Assembly (NCBI GenBank): GCA_030762895.1
Contig: CM061062.1
Location: 2,875,001-2,939,000 of the forward strand
Source of the DNA: Sophora flavescens
Taxonomy: Eukaryota; Streptophyta; Magnoliopsida; Fabales; Fabaceae
Direction of reading: 5' to 3'
DNA: 64,000 nucleotides
Under the pieces are notes generated by a model. The model ran no database searches and had not been told where the DNA came from. It saw nothing but the letters and a program-made list of their open reading frames with translations. Below, piece after piece: positions 42,981 through 54,850 of this stretch. Made by a program: the position numbers and the translations under genes. Position 1 is the first letter of the stretch. The number at the start of each line of letters is the position of its first letter.

Positions 42981-43756
42981 CTTTCAACCATGATCTCACT
43001 AGGTAGCCTTCCAAGAAGATCAACTTCCACCAGGATTCTTGCAAAATGGCCTAAACTTCTTGATTTTATCGCTTCATCTAAAGAAATAGGGGTTCCAATG
43101 CCATTGGCAATTTCAAACAATATCTTAGGCCTCCAATATTCCCGAGGCAGATCATACAATCTAATCCAACATTGGCAATGAGTGACCTTTTGAGTGTCAG
43201 GATTAAATTCAGGGCTCCATCTTGAGAGTCTAAGAACCCCTTGAGATAAATTCCAAGAACCAGCGGGCCATATACTTCGCAAGTCTTCTTGAGAAGAAAA
43301 GGAGAACTCGAAAAAACCATTTCCAAGGGGTGTCATACGCCATTGGGTTACAAGCTTCCAAAGAGAAGATAGCTTGGAGCGCAAATCAACAGCCTTCAAG
43401 GGTTGATTACCCTTCGCTATCAAGAGACGACCATGAAGGCAATTCTTGGAGTTTTCCAAGCCAATCTTGTATTCATCTTCTGAGATTTTAATTGAAATAG
43501 CATCTCCAATCAGCTTTGGTTTTGGCAATTGAGACAAGGAGATGTCAAAAGAATTATCAACGGACTGAGCAAAGGTTTTGATAGCTGGAGAATTGATTGC
43601 AGCTGCTGGAACCTTGGGTTGTTTAACATGATTCTGAATTGGATTCGGAGGAGAAGAAGGAGGAGGATTAGAGGAGGTCTTGGAGGGAGGAAGAAGATTA
43701 GGGAACGTGAATTCCCATGGACAATTCGAGAAGAAAGCCATGAGACGAGGTTGCAT
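42981..43756 (-). pseudogene. LINE ORF1, N-terminal DUF4283-type domain
   Basis: The minus-strand ATG at 43756 opens MQPRLMAFFSNCPWEFTFPN. A Pro/Ser-rich linker follows, then the domain: IKISEDEYKIGLENSKNCLH, GRLLIAKGNQPLKAVDLRSK, LWKLVTQWRMTPLGNGFFEF and LRLSRWSPEFNPDTQKVTHC, ending RILVEVDLLGRLPSEIMVE. This is the standard N-terminus of plant LINE ORF1, which binds the LINE RNA. The frame is intact to the CACTA junction. Confidence 0.88.
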
Positions 43757-44114
43757 GCAAAAACCCTAGATCACCATGCAAACCCTAGCAGAGCAAAAAA
43801 TAAGGTTTTTCCTTCTAGAATATCTAATTATCTTCGTAAGCAATGCAATTCAATACTTGCCATTAACGAAATCAAACAATCTTAGCACCACTATTCCTTC
43901 TCAATTTTGCTTTAGTAATGTTGTTAAATGCAGTCTCAAAGTTGAGATAAGGTGTTAAGGCATAAATCACCACTATTCCTTCATAATGTGTGATGGCTGG
44001 ACAAATGACCTAAATGGCATGCACATGACCATTTTTTTTAGTATATTGCAACATAACAATATCTTAAAATATGTCGATGCTTCTATAATGTTGTTGTAGA
44101 AACACTGATTATTA
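43757..44114. other. Probable LINE 5' untranslated region and unassigned spacer
   Basis: Just upstream of LINE ORF1 are two AAACCCTAG-type stretches. The LINE 5' boundary is not resolved. The rest is AT-rich with no supported feature. Confidence 0.35.
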
Positions 44115-44400
44115 CTTTCAGTTTCTTGACAAAGTTGTGGAGGAGGTGGGAGAAGAAAATGTTGTCAAAGTGATCACTAATAATAAGAATGCACTAAAAA
44201 TTGTTGATTTGAATTGATGGAAAAAAGACTACATCTTTATTGGTCAGCATGTGCAGCTCATTGCTTGGATTTATGCTTAAAAGATATTGGGGGAAAATCC
44301 AATGTCAATAAAATTATGGATGAAGCAAATAAAGTTACTTTGTTTATCTATAACAAAATTTTGACAGTAAACCTCATTAAGAGGTATAGCGGTGATAGGG
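44115..44400 (+). pseudogene. hAT-like transposase fragment (DUF659 region)
   Basis: Plus-strand pieces read FLDKVVEEVGEENVVKVITN, then after frame changes EKRLHLYWSACAAHCLDLCL and KDIGGKSNVNKIMDEANKV. The order VVEEVGEENVV, then YW..CAAHC.DL.L.DIG, is that of DUF659 in plant hAT-related transposases. It is short and broken, with no terminal repeats found. Confidence 0.65.
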
Positions 44401-44745
44401 AGATAATTTATCTAGCAATGACTCATTTTTTGTTTAATTTCAATAAGGCCTTATGTCATTTATTTTCATATTTATTATATTCATATATTCATATACTTAC
44501 TAATCTATAGTATTCCTCTATCATTCTTGTTTTCTTTTTTACATCACTTCTAAACTTTAACATATCAAATTCAATAAAAATATCGCATGAGCTCACTAAA
44601 ATGTTTTTTTTGTCCAATCTTAGTCTTACCTATGACTTATCCGACATAAAAATAATAACATAAGAAAAGTGTCACTTGTTGTACAAGATCATTAAAATGA
44701 CATGGAACTAAGCAATGCGGTTTAAGGGTTGAACCATGATGGTTG

Positions 44746-45005
44746 TGTTGGAACCAGTTTATCACTCAACAAGGTTCCTCACTAATCACTCAAGAATTGA
44801 GAAAAGCAATAAGAGAGAATAGAAGAGTAGAAGAGAGAAGGCAATAGAATTTTGAAAAATTCTTCACACACTCATTGCACTTTTTTTCATTCACATAACA
44901 GGTATTTAAACACTTGTAGACTAGTCCCACATGGACTAAGTCAGCTCAACAAACTAACCACCTTCACAACTAACATACTAACTGAAATTAACCAACTTCT
45001 TAACA
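44746..45005 (-). mobile_element. Probable 3' LTR of a Ty1/copia element
   Basis: 260 bp with inverted ends TGTTGGAACC...CTTCTTAACA. On its right is CACCTCCCTTAATT, whose reverse complement is a polypurine tract, so this would be the 3' LTR of a minus-strand element. It continues to 45084, is cut by the nested LTR elements and resumes at 60644. It is probably the LTR of the copia pol at 60.7-64 kb, but a second tract at 60744-60760 leaves this open. Confidence 0.5.
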
Positions 45006-45089
45006 CACCTCCCTTAATTTCAGTTTATACTAATTCATGATATGCAAGAGCATCACTATGAAGTCAAGCATCCCAACTATGTTGGCACC

Positions 45090-45838
45090 TGATGTCGTAC
45101 GATGCACGTCGTGCGATCCGACAAGTGTACCGGATTGTGGCCAAGTAATAAAAAGATATCGATTCCACAGAGACCGTGATCTCAAATCGCAACTAATTAT
45201 CAAATTGACTAAACTGGACTTTAGAAAGGGATTTTGAAAAAGGTTTTTGATATTTGAAATAAGAGATAACTTAGAAAAATCGGATAAGGAATGCAATCAA
45301 GTAAAACAAAGTAAATCAATTTGTGGTTTTTCAGATCTAAAGGGATCCCTAGGAATTTGGGTTACCAACAAGATCGTTCATGTTACTAAATTGACTACCT
45401 CTTGTTAATTATAAAAATTTGATTTGAAGGCGAATTTATCCTCAAATAGTTAATGCTCCCTCTCGGGTTACAAAAACCGTGCCCAATTAAACCAACCCCT
45501 ACTCTCGTGGTAGTCGAATTTAGATTGGACCCTTTATGCTTTGTGACAATTCGTTAGTCCTCGAAGGACCACTTCTAACTCTCGTGATTTAAGTCCTAAG
45601 TTTGATTCTATAGATCCGATACCTAAGTTCACCGCTAGGTTCTTCCTTAGAATATCTACGTCACGCAAATAAGCGGCCGACGAATTTACGAGTAATTAAA
45701 ACACTAGAAATTAGATCTAAATCAAAATCGCAATTAACAAAGATAAAACATCAATTCATTACCATAAACAAACCTTGGGCATAGCCCCAATCCCTAGAAA
45801 TTAAACTACTACTCAAGCCTTTCCATGGTGATGACAAG
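45090..45838 (-). mobile_element. Left LTR of the outer element, first part
   Basis: 749 bp that align with 59179-59927 of the right LTR, ending GGTGATGACAAG, where the inner element entered. The LTR resumes at 54160. No full ORF. Confidence 0.9.
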
Positions 45839-47208
45839 TGATGAGTGTGATTTAACCTCATCTTTGTTTATCATTTTGCATGCATTTTCATATAGTTTAG
45901 GCATTTTTAATTTGATTTTTGTTAATTTTTACCTTGGAACGGGTAAGGCGGTTTTGTGGTGTTGTTTTGCATAAATTAAGGGTTAAATGCTCAGGATCAA
46001 CCATGATGGAGTTTGGATGAAGATAGGGCTTGAAAAGTGAAGAAAATGAGCCAAACAGAGCCCATCACGGCCTAGCCGTGATGCCCATCACGACCATGAT
46101 CGAGCAAAACTGAAAAAGAAGGCTGAAGTCAGAAGCTGTCAGGGCCAGGCCGTGATGGTCATCAGGGCCAGGTCGTGATGAGCATCACGACCGTGACAGA
46201 CCAACCAGTGAAGAATTTCCAAGGCAGAAGCCATCACGGCCAGGCCGTGATGGCCATCACGGCCGTGATGCGCGTTACTTGGATCAGAAGCAACTGATTT
46301 GGATCTAATTTGTGTTAGATTGGGATTCTAACTTCCCGAATCTATAAATATGGGATCAAGTCAGAGGCTTAGGGACTTTTTTTGGCTGCTACACTTAGGC
46401 AATAATTTAGGATCTCTCCTCTTCTCCTTCCTCTTCTTCTCTTATTTCTGTTTTCATGTTATTTGTAATCAAGCTTGTCGTCACCATGACAAGGCTTGAG
46501 TAGTAGTTTAATTTCTAGGGATTGGGGCTATGCCCAAGTTTTGTTTATGGTATTGAATTGATGTTATATCTCTGTTAATTGCAATTTTGCTTTAGATCTG
46601 ATTTCTAGTGTTTTAATTACTTGTAAATTTGGTGCGCACTTATTTGCATGTCGTAGACATTCTAAGGAGGAACCTAGCGGTGAACTTAGGTGTCGGATCT
46701 ATAGAATCAGACTTAGGACTGAAATCACGAGAGTTAGAAGCCGTCCTTCGAGGATTAACGAATTGTCACAAAACATAAAGGGTCCAATCTGAATTCGACT
46801 ACCACGAGAGTAGGGGTTGGTTCAATTGGGCACGGTTTTTGTAACCCGAGAGGGAGCTTAAACTATTTGAGTATAAATTCTCCTTCAAGGCAATTTTCGA
46901 TAATTAACAAGGATTAGTCAATTTAGTAACATAAACTATCTTGTTGGTAACCCAAATCCCTAGGAATCCATTTAGATCTGAAAAACCATAAACTGTTTAC
47001 TTTCTGTTTATTTGATTATGATTTTAGGTTATCTCTTAATTCAAATTCAAAACCTTTTCAAAATCCAAATCTTTTTATACAGTCCAGTTTTATCACTTAA
47101 CAATTAGTTGTGATTCGAGATCATGGTCTCTGTGGGATCGATATCTTTTATTACTTGGCGACAATCCGGTACACTTGCTGGAATCGCACGTGCGCTCGCA
47201 CGACATCA
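45839..47208 (+). mobile_element. 5' LTR of the inner element
   Basis: 1370 bp, TGATGAGTGT...GACATCA. By eye it differs from the 3' LTR at a few percent of sites in the compared part. The palindrome array at 46063-46270 (GCCCATCACGGCCTAGCCGTG and similar, shortened here) lies about 75 bp upstream of TATAAATA at 46343-46350. Confidence 0.9.
46063..46350 (+). promoter_or_regulatory. Palindrome array and TATA box of the inner 5' LTR
   Basis: 46063-46270 has repeated ATCACGGCCNNGCCGTGAT units, some decayed to CAGGGCC or CACGACC. TATAAATA is at 46343-46350. The layout matches the LTRs at 18, 22, 53, 54 and 60 kb. Confidence 0.6.
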
Positions 47209-47214
47209 TGTTTT

Positions 47215-47232
47215 TGGCGTCGTTGCCGGGGA
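47215..47232 (+). other. Primer-binding site of the inner element
   Basis: TGGCGTCGTTGCCGGGGA, six bases inside the 5' LTR. It differs at one base from the site at 21496-21513 (TGGCGCCG...), as if a C became T by deamination. Confidence 0.75.
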
Positions 47233-47360
47233 CTGTGCCTTCTCGAATCTCAATTTAATTTTAAATTGATTTTCCTGGACTTTTTGTTTTTTTTAATTTT
47301 ATCTGAAAAACCAAAAAAAAAAAAAAATTTAGTATCTATCTCTCTGTGTTTTTCTGTTTT

Positions 47361-47737
47361 ATGCAAAGATCCCTAAGTCTTGGAAACCTATTTGAAGTCG
47401 ACCCCGAAATCGAAAGGACCTTCCATAGACGTAGGAGACTACAAAGGGAAAGAGAGAGGTTGATTCCCATTCCACTCATGGCGAATCTACCGGATACAAA
47501 ACCACTGAAGGACTACGCAGCCCCAAATGCTAGGGTTTTGCGTACTGGGATTGCTAGGCCAGAGATTGGGGCGGAGAACTACACTATACCACCTATGCTA
47601 ATCAACATTATTAGGCAACATCAATTCGGAGGATTGCCCTCGGAGGACCCGACTGATCACGTAGAGACATTCTTGGAGTTCACCGATGCAATTAGGATTC
47701 ATGGAGCCTCGGTCGATGATGTACGCTTGAGAGTGTT
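47361..47737 (+). pseudogene. Gag of the inner element, N-terminal part
   Basis: ATG at 47361 opens MQRSLSLGNLFEVDPEIERT, an Arg-rich stretch, then MANLPDTKPLKDYAAPNARV, YTIPPMLINIIRQHQFGGLP and EDPTDHVETFLEFTDAIRI. It is interrupted at 47738 by a solo LTR and resumes at 48971. The insert plus duplication is 1233 bp, a multiple of three, so the outer frame is kept. The aligned copy is at 58906-58199. Confidence 0.85.
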
Positions 47738-48965
47738 TGGTCGCGCTGTCGCCACGCGCCAAAAAGAACGAGCGTTTACAAAATAATGTAGATAGGGAAG
47801 CGACAACTCGAGTATCGTCTCACAAGGACTCTTAGGTGTTGAGGTTATTAACAGAAAATCAGTAAAAGTCAGATTTGGGGGGTTTTGAGATTGAAAACTA
47901 AATAAAGAAAACAGAACAGAAAAACAATGCAATAAAAAGTAATTACCAAATAAGCTAAAGAACGATCAACCTACTGTTCTCGGTTTCCCACTATCATCGG
48001 TTCATATAAATCCAAGCCCTAAGCAGATTCTAATCCCCTCCCGGTTGTAGCAACAATTTACAAGTGAAACCACTACTACAGATATATGTCCCTATTCCCG
48101 AATTAAGCAAACGGGGTGAAGCACTCATGAACTAAGCGAACATGATTGAACACACGTGAATTAAGCAAACACGATTATATATAGGAACATAACATCACCG
48201 AAACAAATCAACACAACACTATACATTCCTGAATTAAGCAAACAGAAACAGATAGCATCATATTGAAAAGAGAAAAGTAAGTGAAAACAGGAATTACAGA
48301 ACCTCAAATGTAAATGGAAACCAAACCCAGTAGATTAATCAAGGAGACTAGTTCTCCATTACAAAGAAAAGTAAAAGCTAAGAGAAAAAAACTAAAACTA
48401 ACTAAGATCTGACTACTCCCTTCAGTTCTGCCTAAAACAGACTTATATACAGCTTCTGGACTACGCTGTCTCGCGAGGCGAGCACACATTCGCGAGGCGA
48501 ATAATGCGAACAGTCTTCAGTGAGTGGCGAGCTCGCGAGGCGAGCTAATCTTCGCGAGGCGAAACTCTTCAAATTCCAAACTGTAACGCCCGTGACCTTC
48601 AATATGCGCAAGCCGTGATGGCTTCTGGTCTTCCAAGGCTGGATTACTCGCGAGGCGAGTCAAGTCTTCGCGGGACGAGACAAAATGGTTTGCAATTTCT
48701 GGAACAGTCACCTTCTGGTTCGCGAGGCGAACATCATTCTCGCGGGGCGAAAGATCCAGATTTATTTCTTTTTATTAACCTGAAAACAGAAAATAGAATA
48801 AGTACTTTATTTGACTCTAAATCAACTAAATTAACCTAAAAATACTTTACAGACTCAAAATGCCGCTTAAGGACAATCAAGTCTAATTTGGGTGAAAATG
48901 ATATAAAATTAGCACAAAGCCAAGGTTTTTATTAGTTATAAAACCAGTCAACCAGAGGCTCATCA
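47738..48965 (-). mobile_element. Solo LTR inserted in gag, target duplication GTGTT
   Basis: 1228 bp flanked by GTGTT at 47733-47737 and 48966-48970. On the minus strand it starts TGATGAGCC and ends GCGCGACCA. Its first ~200 bp resemble the solo LTR at 5105-6453. The frame across it (DDVRLRVF|PPSLTGKAKAWLKQ) matches the uninterrupted sister gag (AIHLRLFPSYLTGKEKAWLK). Confidence 0.92.
48443..48760 (-). promoter_or_regulatory. CGCGAGGCGAG array and TATA-like box in the solo LTR
   Basis: 48471-48760 has many TCGCGAGGCGA motifs and one GCAAGCCGTGATGG. The minus-strand TATATAA at 48443-48449 lies immediately downstream. The layout is as in the other arrays, but the CGCGAGGCGAG type prevails here. 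Confidence 0.6.
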
Positions 48966-48970
48966 GTGTT

Positions 48971-50957
48971 CCCCCCATCTCTGACTGGAAAAGCAAAAGC
49001 TTGGCTGAAGCAATTGCCCGCCAAAACCTTGTCGACTTGGGACCAACTGGAGCAAGCGTTCTTGGAGAAATTCTTCACTCCATCCAAGACGGCTTACATA
49101 CGAACCCAGATCACCGGGTTCTTCCAAAAAGACGGAGAATCCTTGTCCGAAGCTTGGGATCGCTACAAGGGATTGCTGGAGTCCTGCCCGCATCATGGAC
49201 TCGAGAGGTGGTTGCTAGTGCATACCTTCTACAATGGATTGGACTACTCTTCGAAGGTGTCACTCGATTCTGCAGCCGGTGGAGCCTTTATGAATAAGCC
49301 TCTGACTGAGGCATTCAACATCATTGAAAACGTGGCCACCAACTACCACCAATGGGGTTCAGATAGAGGTAATAACCCGAAAAAGATTTCGGGGGGTAAG
49401 TTTGAAATAAATAGCACTGATCTTATAATGTCTAAAATAGACTCACTGAATAAACGTTTTGATCAGCTTGAAAGGGCTAACGTGAGTTCAATAGGTGCTA
49501 CTAACATTGTTTGTGAGATTTGTGGGATGCAGGGACATGACATAATGGAGTGCCCACGTGGTATTGCTCATGGATCCGGCGCTTCGGAGGAACAAGTGAA
49601 CTCTTGTCACAACTTCTATGACACAAACCCGAAGTTTCCCAATTATGCTCCCCCAAATCCCTACAACCAAAGGAAGAACAACCCTTACCTCTCCTACGGC
49701 AACTACAGCAACACGCTAAACCACGAGTTCCAAGAGGACTAAGGTAATAGGAAACCCGCACCGGGGTATCCTCAGGTACATAAGTCTAAACTCGAGTCTT
49801 TATTGGAAAGTTTTGTTGAAACTCAAACAAAATAAAATGAATAGTTTAGACAACAAGGTAGGGCAGTGAACGAGGCAATAAAAGAGCTAGCATCTAAGGT
49901 AGATAACTTAGCCATCCATAACAAGATGCTAGAAACTCAGAATGCCCAACAAGCCAGCGCATACTCGAGACCTAAGGGTACATTCCCAGGGCAACCCGGA
50001 GCAAATCCCATTGAACATTGTAATGCCATACACTTGAGGGGTGATAAGCTTGGGGTGGTTGAAAAAGATGTGGAACCATAGGAGGACATGAGCGAAAAGG
50101 AAAAGACGGAGCCAAAATACGTCCCTCCACCACCGTCCCAACCCCCAATACCTTTCCCACAAAGGTTGGTCAAGAGAAAGCAAGTAGAAGTAGAAACTAA
50201 AAGCTAAATTGAGGAGCACAATGTCAAGATAAAAACTAAAATGCCTCCTAAGCTGAAATACCCAGGTAGTTTCTCTATCGCTTGCTCGATTGAAAAAGTG
50301 CAAATTTACCAAGCCTTATGTGACTTAGGGGCTAGTGCGAGCTTGAGGCCGCTCACTATCTTGGAAAGGTTGGGAACCAAAGAGTTGAGTCCATTCAAAT
50401 TCTCCTTACAATTTGAGGATGGCTCAACTAGGACTCCTCTGGGCATACTAGAGAATGTTCCTGTAAAGGTAGGGAAATTTTTCATCCCTATCGATTTCCT
50501 GGTATTGGATATGAAAGGGAATTCTGAATTCCCCATCATTTTAGGAAGGCCATTCTTGGCCACCGCTGGAGCAGTAATAGACGTAAGGAATAGCAAACTC
50601 TCTCTAAATGTAGAGGAAGGTAGGGTAGATTTTCATTTGACTAACTTCTATAACAACCCTCCTTTTGAGAGCCATGTGTGCAGGATCGATATAACGTCTC
50701 CAGTGGTAAAGGAAGAGCTCAACATGGAGGCAACTACGAAGATTTGTATGGCTAATGATGCACCGAGTGGTGATGAAGTTGGAGTTGCTCAGCATGAGGA
50801 TACAGAACTTCCGCCGGGAGGGAGTAAGGCCATGAAGCTTAGAGTGAAAAGAGCAAAACGGAAGCGCAATTGGCCTTATGAGCAGAATCGGCTCTTTGAA
50901 GGACTCCCATGGAAGAGAAGTGTTCTTGCACTTCTAGGCCCAGCCGACCCTGGTTGA
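48971..50957 (+). pseudogene. Gag (rest) and aspartic protease of the inner element
   Basis: Continues PSLTGKAKAWLKQLPAKTLS, FLEKFFTPSKTAYIRTQITG and FYNGLDYSSKVSLDSAAGGA. A one-knuckle-like CEICGMQGHDIMEC follows at about 49510-49550, then an Asn/Pro/Tyr-rich tail. After stops (49740-49742, about 49833, 49841, 50081 and 50205) the protease region reads IACSIEKVQIYQALCDLGAS, where the catalytic D(S/T)G is DLGAS, then FPIILGRPFLATAGAVIDVR. It ends at 50957 with no RT. This is an Athila-type Gag-PR in a single frame. Confidence 0.85.
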
Positions 50958-52793
50958 TTGAAGGAAGTATGGTCAAGCTTAAGACCATAAATAAGCGCTT
51001 CTTGGGAGGCAACCCAAGTTTCCTTTTCCTTTTTCTTTCCCTTTTCCTTTTGTTTTTGAATTTAGCTCTTGAATAATTTGAGAAGATCAAGAGAAAAAAA
51101 ATCATAAATTAATAGATTCGCCAAGTGTTTTCAGGATAAGAAGGAAGGAAGAGCAAGAAGGTCTGGGACAAATAGAGTCAGAAGACATCACGCCCAGGCC
51201 GTGACAGTGGTCACGGCCGTGATGAGCTATCCAAGAGCACCAGAAGGGATCATGGCCCAGCCGTGATATCCATCATGGGCATGATGAGAAGGACCCTAAT
51301 ATCAGAGAGCATCACGGCCTAGCCGTGATGCAGGTCACGGCCATGACAGGCCAGCTCCTGAAGACCAGAATTGATCACGGCCTGCCCGTGATGAGCCTCA
51401 CGACAGTGATACAGTTTCCAACAAGTTTTGACTGGAATGTGAGCCAACACCCGCTACCACCTCAGTGAGTTGTTCCATTTTTCTCCTCTCTCCGACTTGA
51501 TTATTTACATTGGGGACAATGTAAGTTTTAAGCTTAGGGTAGGGGTATTTTTGCAAATTTTTGCATTTTTGCATTTTTCATGTTGCATTCATATAGGCAT
51601 AGTTTTGCATGATCACATTCTTTAGATTGCCCCTCACTTAGAATATGCATCCAATTGCGAGAACTTGGTGCCAAATTAATTGAGATAGTGAATTTTTGAA
51701 CCCAATTTTTTATTCTTGTGACAAGGCTAAAAATAAAAATCCTTGAGATGATCTTTTGATAGTTGATAATTAGCATGTGGTTCCTCAAATTTGTGTTTCT
51801 CGCTGATTTTTGAACTACTAAATGTAAGATTTTGAGCCAAAAAGGGGTACTCACTAAATCTACCCCATTCCTTGTGATAGAGTGTTTTAATTCCTCTTGG
51901 ATCGTATTCTCTAGAACTTGACTTGAAATCGTTTTGAAACTTCAAAAATTTTTGAAAACATATTTGAAAATGATTGAGGCACTAGGTATTTTTTCCGGTC
52001 TTTTGAGCTTTGATTGATTAAATGCTACCCCTTAGTTCCCCAATTTTGAGCCTTAAAGAATAAAATATTTTTCTTGGTACCTTGAATTACTTTGATAAAT
52101 AATGCTTCGTATGGCACCTTTTAAAGTATTACAAAAAAGGTAAAAAGGTAGTTTGAAAAAGTATGGGATGAGAAAGTTAGAAAATATTTCTCTTGAGCTA
52201 AAAATCTCCCCTTCTCCAAATAAATAAAATGAAATAAACACAAAAAAATGGAGAAGGGGATGACAAAAAGAGAAATAAAAATAAAAAGAAAGAAAGAAAG
52301 GTGGAAAAGTGAATCAAAGCCCAAAAAGGTATTTTAGAAGATGTCATGCTTTGCAATGTTTGATAATTTGTTTGGCCTTCTTGAAATTTCCTTTTCTTGA
52401 TCTCCCCACCTAACAATTAATCCCATGGCCACATTACAACCAAAGTAAAAGACCTCTTGATTCTTATGTGTTTTCATTAATAAAGTAGAGATTTGGTTAA
52501 CAGTCAAGCTTATGGTAGAATACCTTCCTTGAGGAAATTGAGCGAATTGTCATATACCCTGGAACACTTGAGTGAGGTGAGATGAGTGCCTGAATAAGTG
52601 AGAATATGAATTTGATGAACCTAAGCTTCTAATTGGACTTGAAATCGATTATCTCTTGGGGATTTATTCGAATGTGCCTGTCACTTGGATTAGTTTCTCG
52701 GGTTCTTGATTCACTATCCATGCTCTGATTATTTATATCTTCTGGCCTTAGTGATTGCTTGAGGACAATCAAAATCTTAAGCTTTGGGTGATT
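50958..52793 (+). other. 3' untranslated region of the inner element
   Basis: No ORF of note. It begins with AAGCGCTTCTTGGGAGGCAA at 50995-51014, whose continuation forms the TTGGG...CCCAA hairpin. A TCACGGCCGTGA-type array lies at 51186-51420. Then comes a conserved block and a hairpin with 11-bp arms (CCCCTTCTCCA 52208-52218, TGGAGAAGGGG 52249-52259). The polypurine tract TTAAGCTTTGGGTGATT is at 52777-52793. Confidence 0.65.
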
Positions 52794-54154
52794 TGATGAG
52801 TGTGATTTTACCTCATCTTTGTTTATCATTTTGCATGCATTTTCATATAGTTTAGGCATTTTTAATTTGATTTTTGTTAATTTTTACCTTGGAACGGGTA
52901 AGACGGTTTTGTGGTGTTGTTTTGCAGAAATTAAGGGTTAAATGCTCAGGATCAACCATGATGGAGTTTGGATGAAGATGGGGCTTGAAAAGTGAAGAAA
53001 GTGAGTCAAACAGAGCCCATCACGGCCTATCCATGATGCCTATCACGGCCATGATCGAGCAAAATTGAAAAGAAAGAAGGTTGAAGTCAGAAGCTGTTAG
53101 GGCCAGGTCGTGATGGCCATCAGGGCCAGGCCGTGATGAGCATCACGGCCGTGGCATACCAACCAGTGAAGAATCTCCAAGGCAGAAGCCATCACGGCCA
53201 GGCCGTGATGGCCATCACGGCCGTGATGTGCGTTAGTTGGATCAGAAGCAACTGATTTGGATCTAATTTGTGTTAGATTGGGATTCTAACTTCCCAAATC
53301 TATACATATGGGATCAAGTCAGAGGCTTAGGGACTTTTTTTGGCTGCTACACTTAGGCAATAATTTAGGATCTCTCCTCTTCTTCTCTTATTTCTGTTTT
53401 CATGTTATTTGTAATCAAGCTTGTCCTCACCATGACAAGGCTTGAGTAGTCGTTTAATTTCTAGGGATTGGGGCTATGCCCAAGTTTTGTTTATGGTATT
53501 GAATTGATGTTATATCTCTGTTATTTGCGATTTGGCTTTAGATCTGATTTCTAGTGTATTAATTACTTGTAAATCTGGTGCGCACTTATTTGCATGTCGT
53601 AGACATTCTAAGGAGGAACCTAGCGATGAACTTAGGTGTCGGATCTATAGAATCAGACTTAGGACTGAAATCACGAGAGTTAGAAGCCGTCCTTCGAGGA
53701 TTAACGAATTGTCACAAAACGTAAAGGGTCCAATCTGAATTCGACTACCACGAGAGTAGGGGTTGGTTCAATTGGGCACGGTTTTTGTAACCCGAGAGGG
53801 AGCTTAAACTATTTGAGGATAAATTCGCCTTCAAGGCAATTTTCGATAATTAACAAGGATTAGTCAATTTAGTAACATAAACGATCTTGTTGGTAACCCA
53901 AATCCCTAGGAATCCATTTAGATCTGAAAAACCATAAACTGTTTACTTTTTGTTTATTTGATTCTGATTTTAGGTTATCTCTTAATTCAAATTCAAAACA
54001 TTTTCAAAATCCAAATCTTTTTATATAGTCCAGTTTTATCACTTAACAATTAGTTGTGATTCGAGATCACGGTCTCTGTGGGATCGGTATCTTTTATTAC
54101 TTGGCGACAATCCGGTACACTTGCCGGAATCGCATGTGCGCTCGCACGACATCA
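52794..54154 (+). mobile_element. 3' LTR of the inner element
   Basis: 1361 bp, TGATGAGTGT...GACATCA. The palindrome array is at 53018-53231. The TATA box is changed to TATACATA at 53301-53308, unlike the intact TATAAATA in the 5' LTR. Confidence 0.9.
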
Positions 54155-54159
54155 ACAAG

Positions 54160-54850
54160 CTTGGTTAACAACAACATGAAAATAAAACTAAGAGAAGGGA
54201 GGTGGAAGAAGAAGAGAGAGATCCTAAATTATAGCCTAAGAGTAGCAGCCCAAAAGTCCTCCTTCATCTCTGCCTAGATGCCTTATTTATAGATTTGGGA
54301 AGTTTGAATCCCAATCAAATACAAACTCAGATCTAAATCAGTTGCTTCAGATCCAAGTAATGCGCGTCACGGTCGTGATGGCCATCACGGCCAGACCGTG
54401 ACGGATTCTGCCTTGGGCATTTCTTCAATTTTTGGTCTGTCACGGCCGTGACCACCATCACGGCTAGGCCGTGATCAGTTCTGCCTGTGAGGGTCTGGTT
54501 CAGCTGACATGTCACGGCCGTGACGGTCATCATGACTAGGCCATGACCAGTTCTGACTTCGGTCTACTTTCTTTTTAGCTCTGCTTGATCATGGCCGTGA
54601 TGGTCATCACGGCTAGGCCGTGATGGGCTCCGCTTGGCTCATTTTCTTCACTTTTCAAGCCCCATCTTCATCCAAGCTCCGTCATGGTTGATCCTGAGCA
54701 TTTTATCCTTAATTCCTGCAAAACAACACCACAAAACCGCCTTACCCGTTCCAAGGTATAAACTAACCAAAAATCAAATGAAATATGCCTAACCTATATG
54801 AAAATGCATGGAAAATGACAATGAAATATGAGGTGAAATCACACTCATCA
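54160..54850 (-). mobile_element. Left LTR of the outer element, second part
   Basis: 691 bp that continue the LTR broken at 45838 and end CTCATCA at 54850. The minus-strand TATAAATA is at 54294-54301. A large palindrome array lies at 54364-54632. With the first part the LTR is 1440 bp; the right LTR is 20 bp longer. Confidence 0.9.

Larger units (their letters stand above)
45839..54154 (+). mobile_element. Inner Athila-like LTR element nested in the outer element's LTR
   Basis: 8316 bp with ACAAG at 45834-45838 and 54155-54159. Its LTRs are 1370 and 1361 bp. The internal region is 5585 bp, including a 1228-bp solo LTR, so about 4.35 kb without it, nearly the same as the outer element. It encodes gag and protease only. 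It belongs to the same subfamily as the outer element, in opposite orientation. Confidence 0.92.

Noticed and set aside
45839..47208. Inner element read as a simple inverted duplication of the outer LTR
   Set aside because: The ACAAG duplication and complete LTR-internal-LTR order show an independent insertion in opposite orientation.
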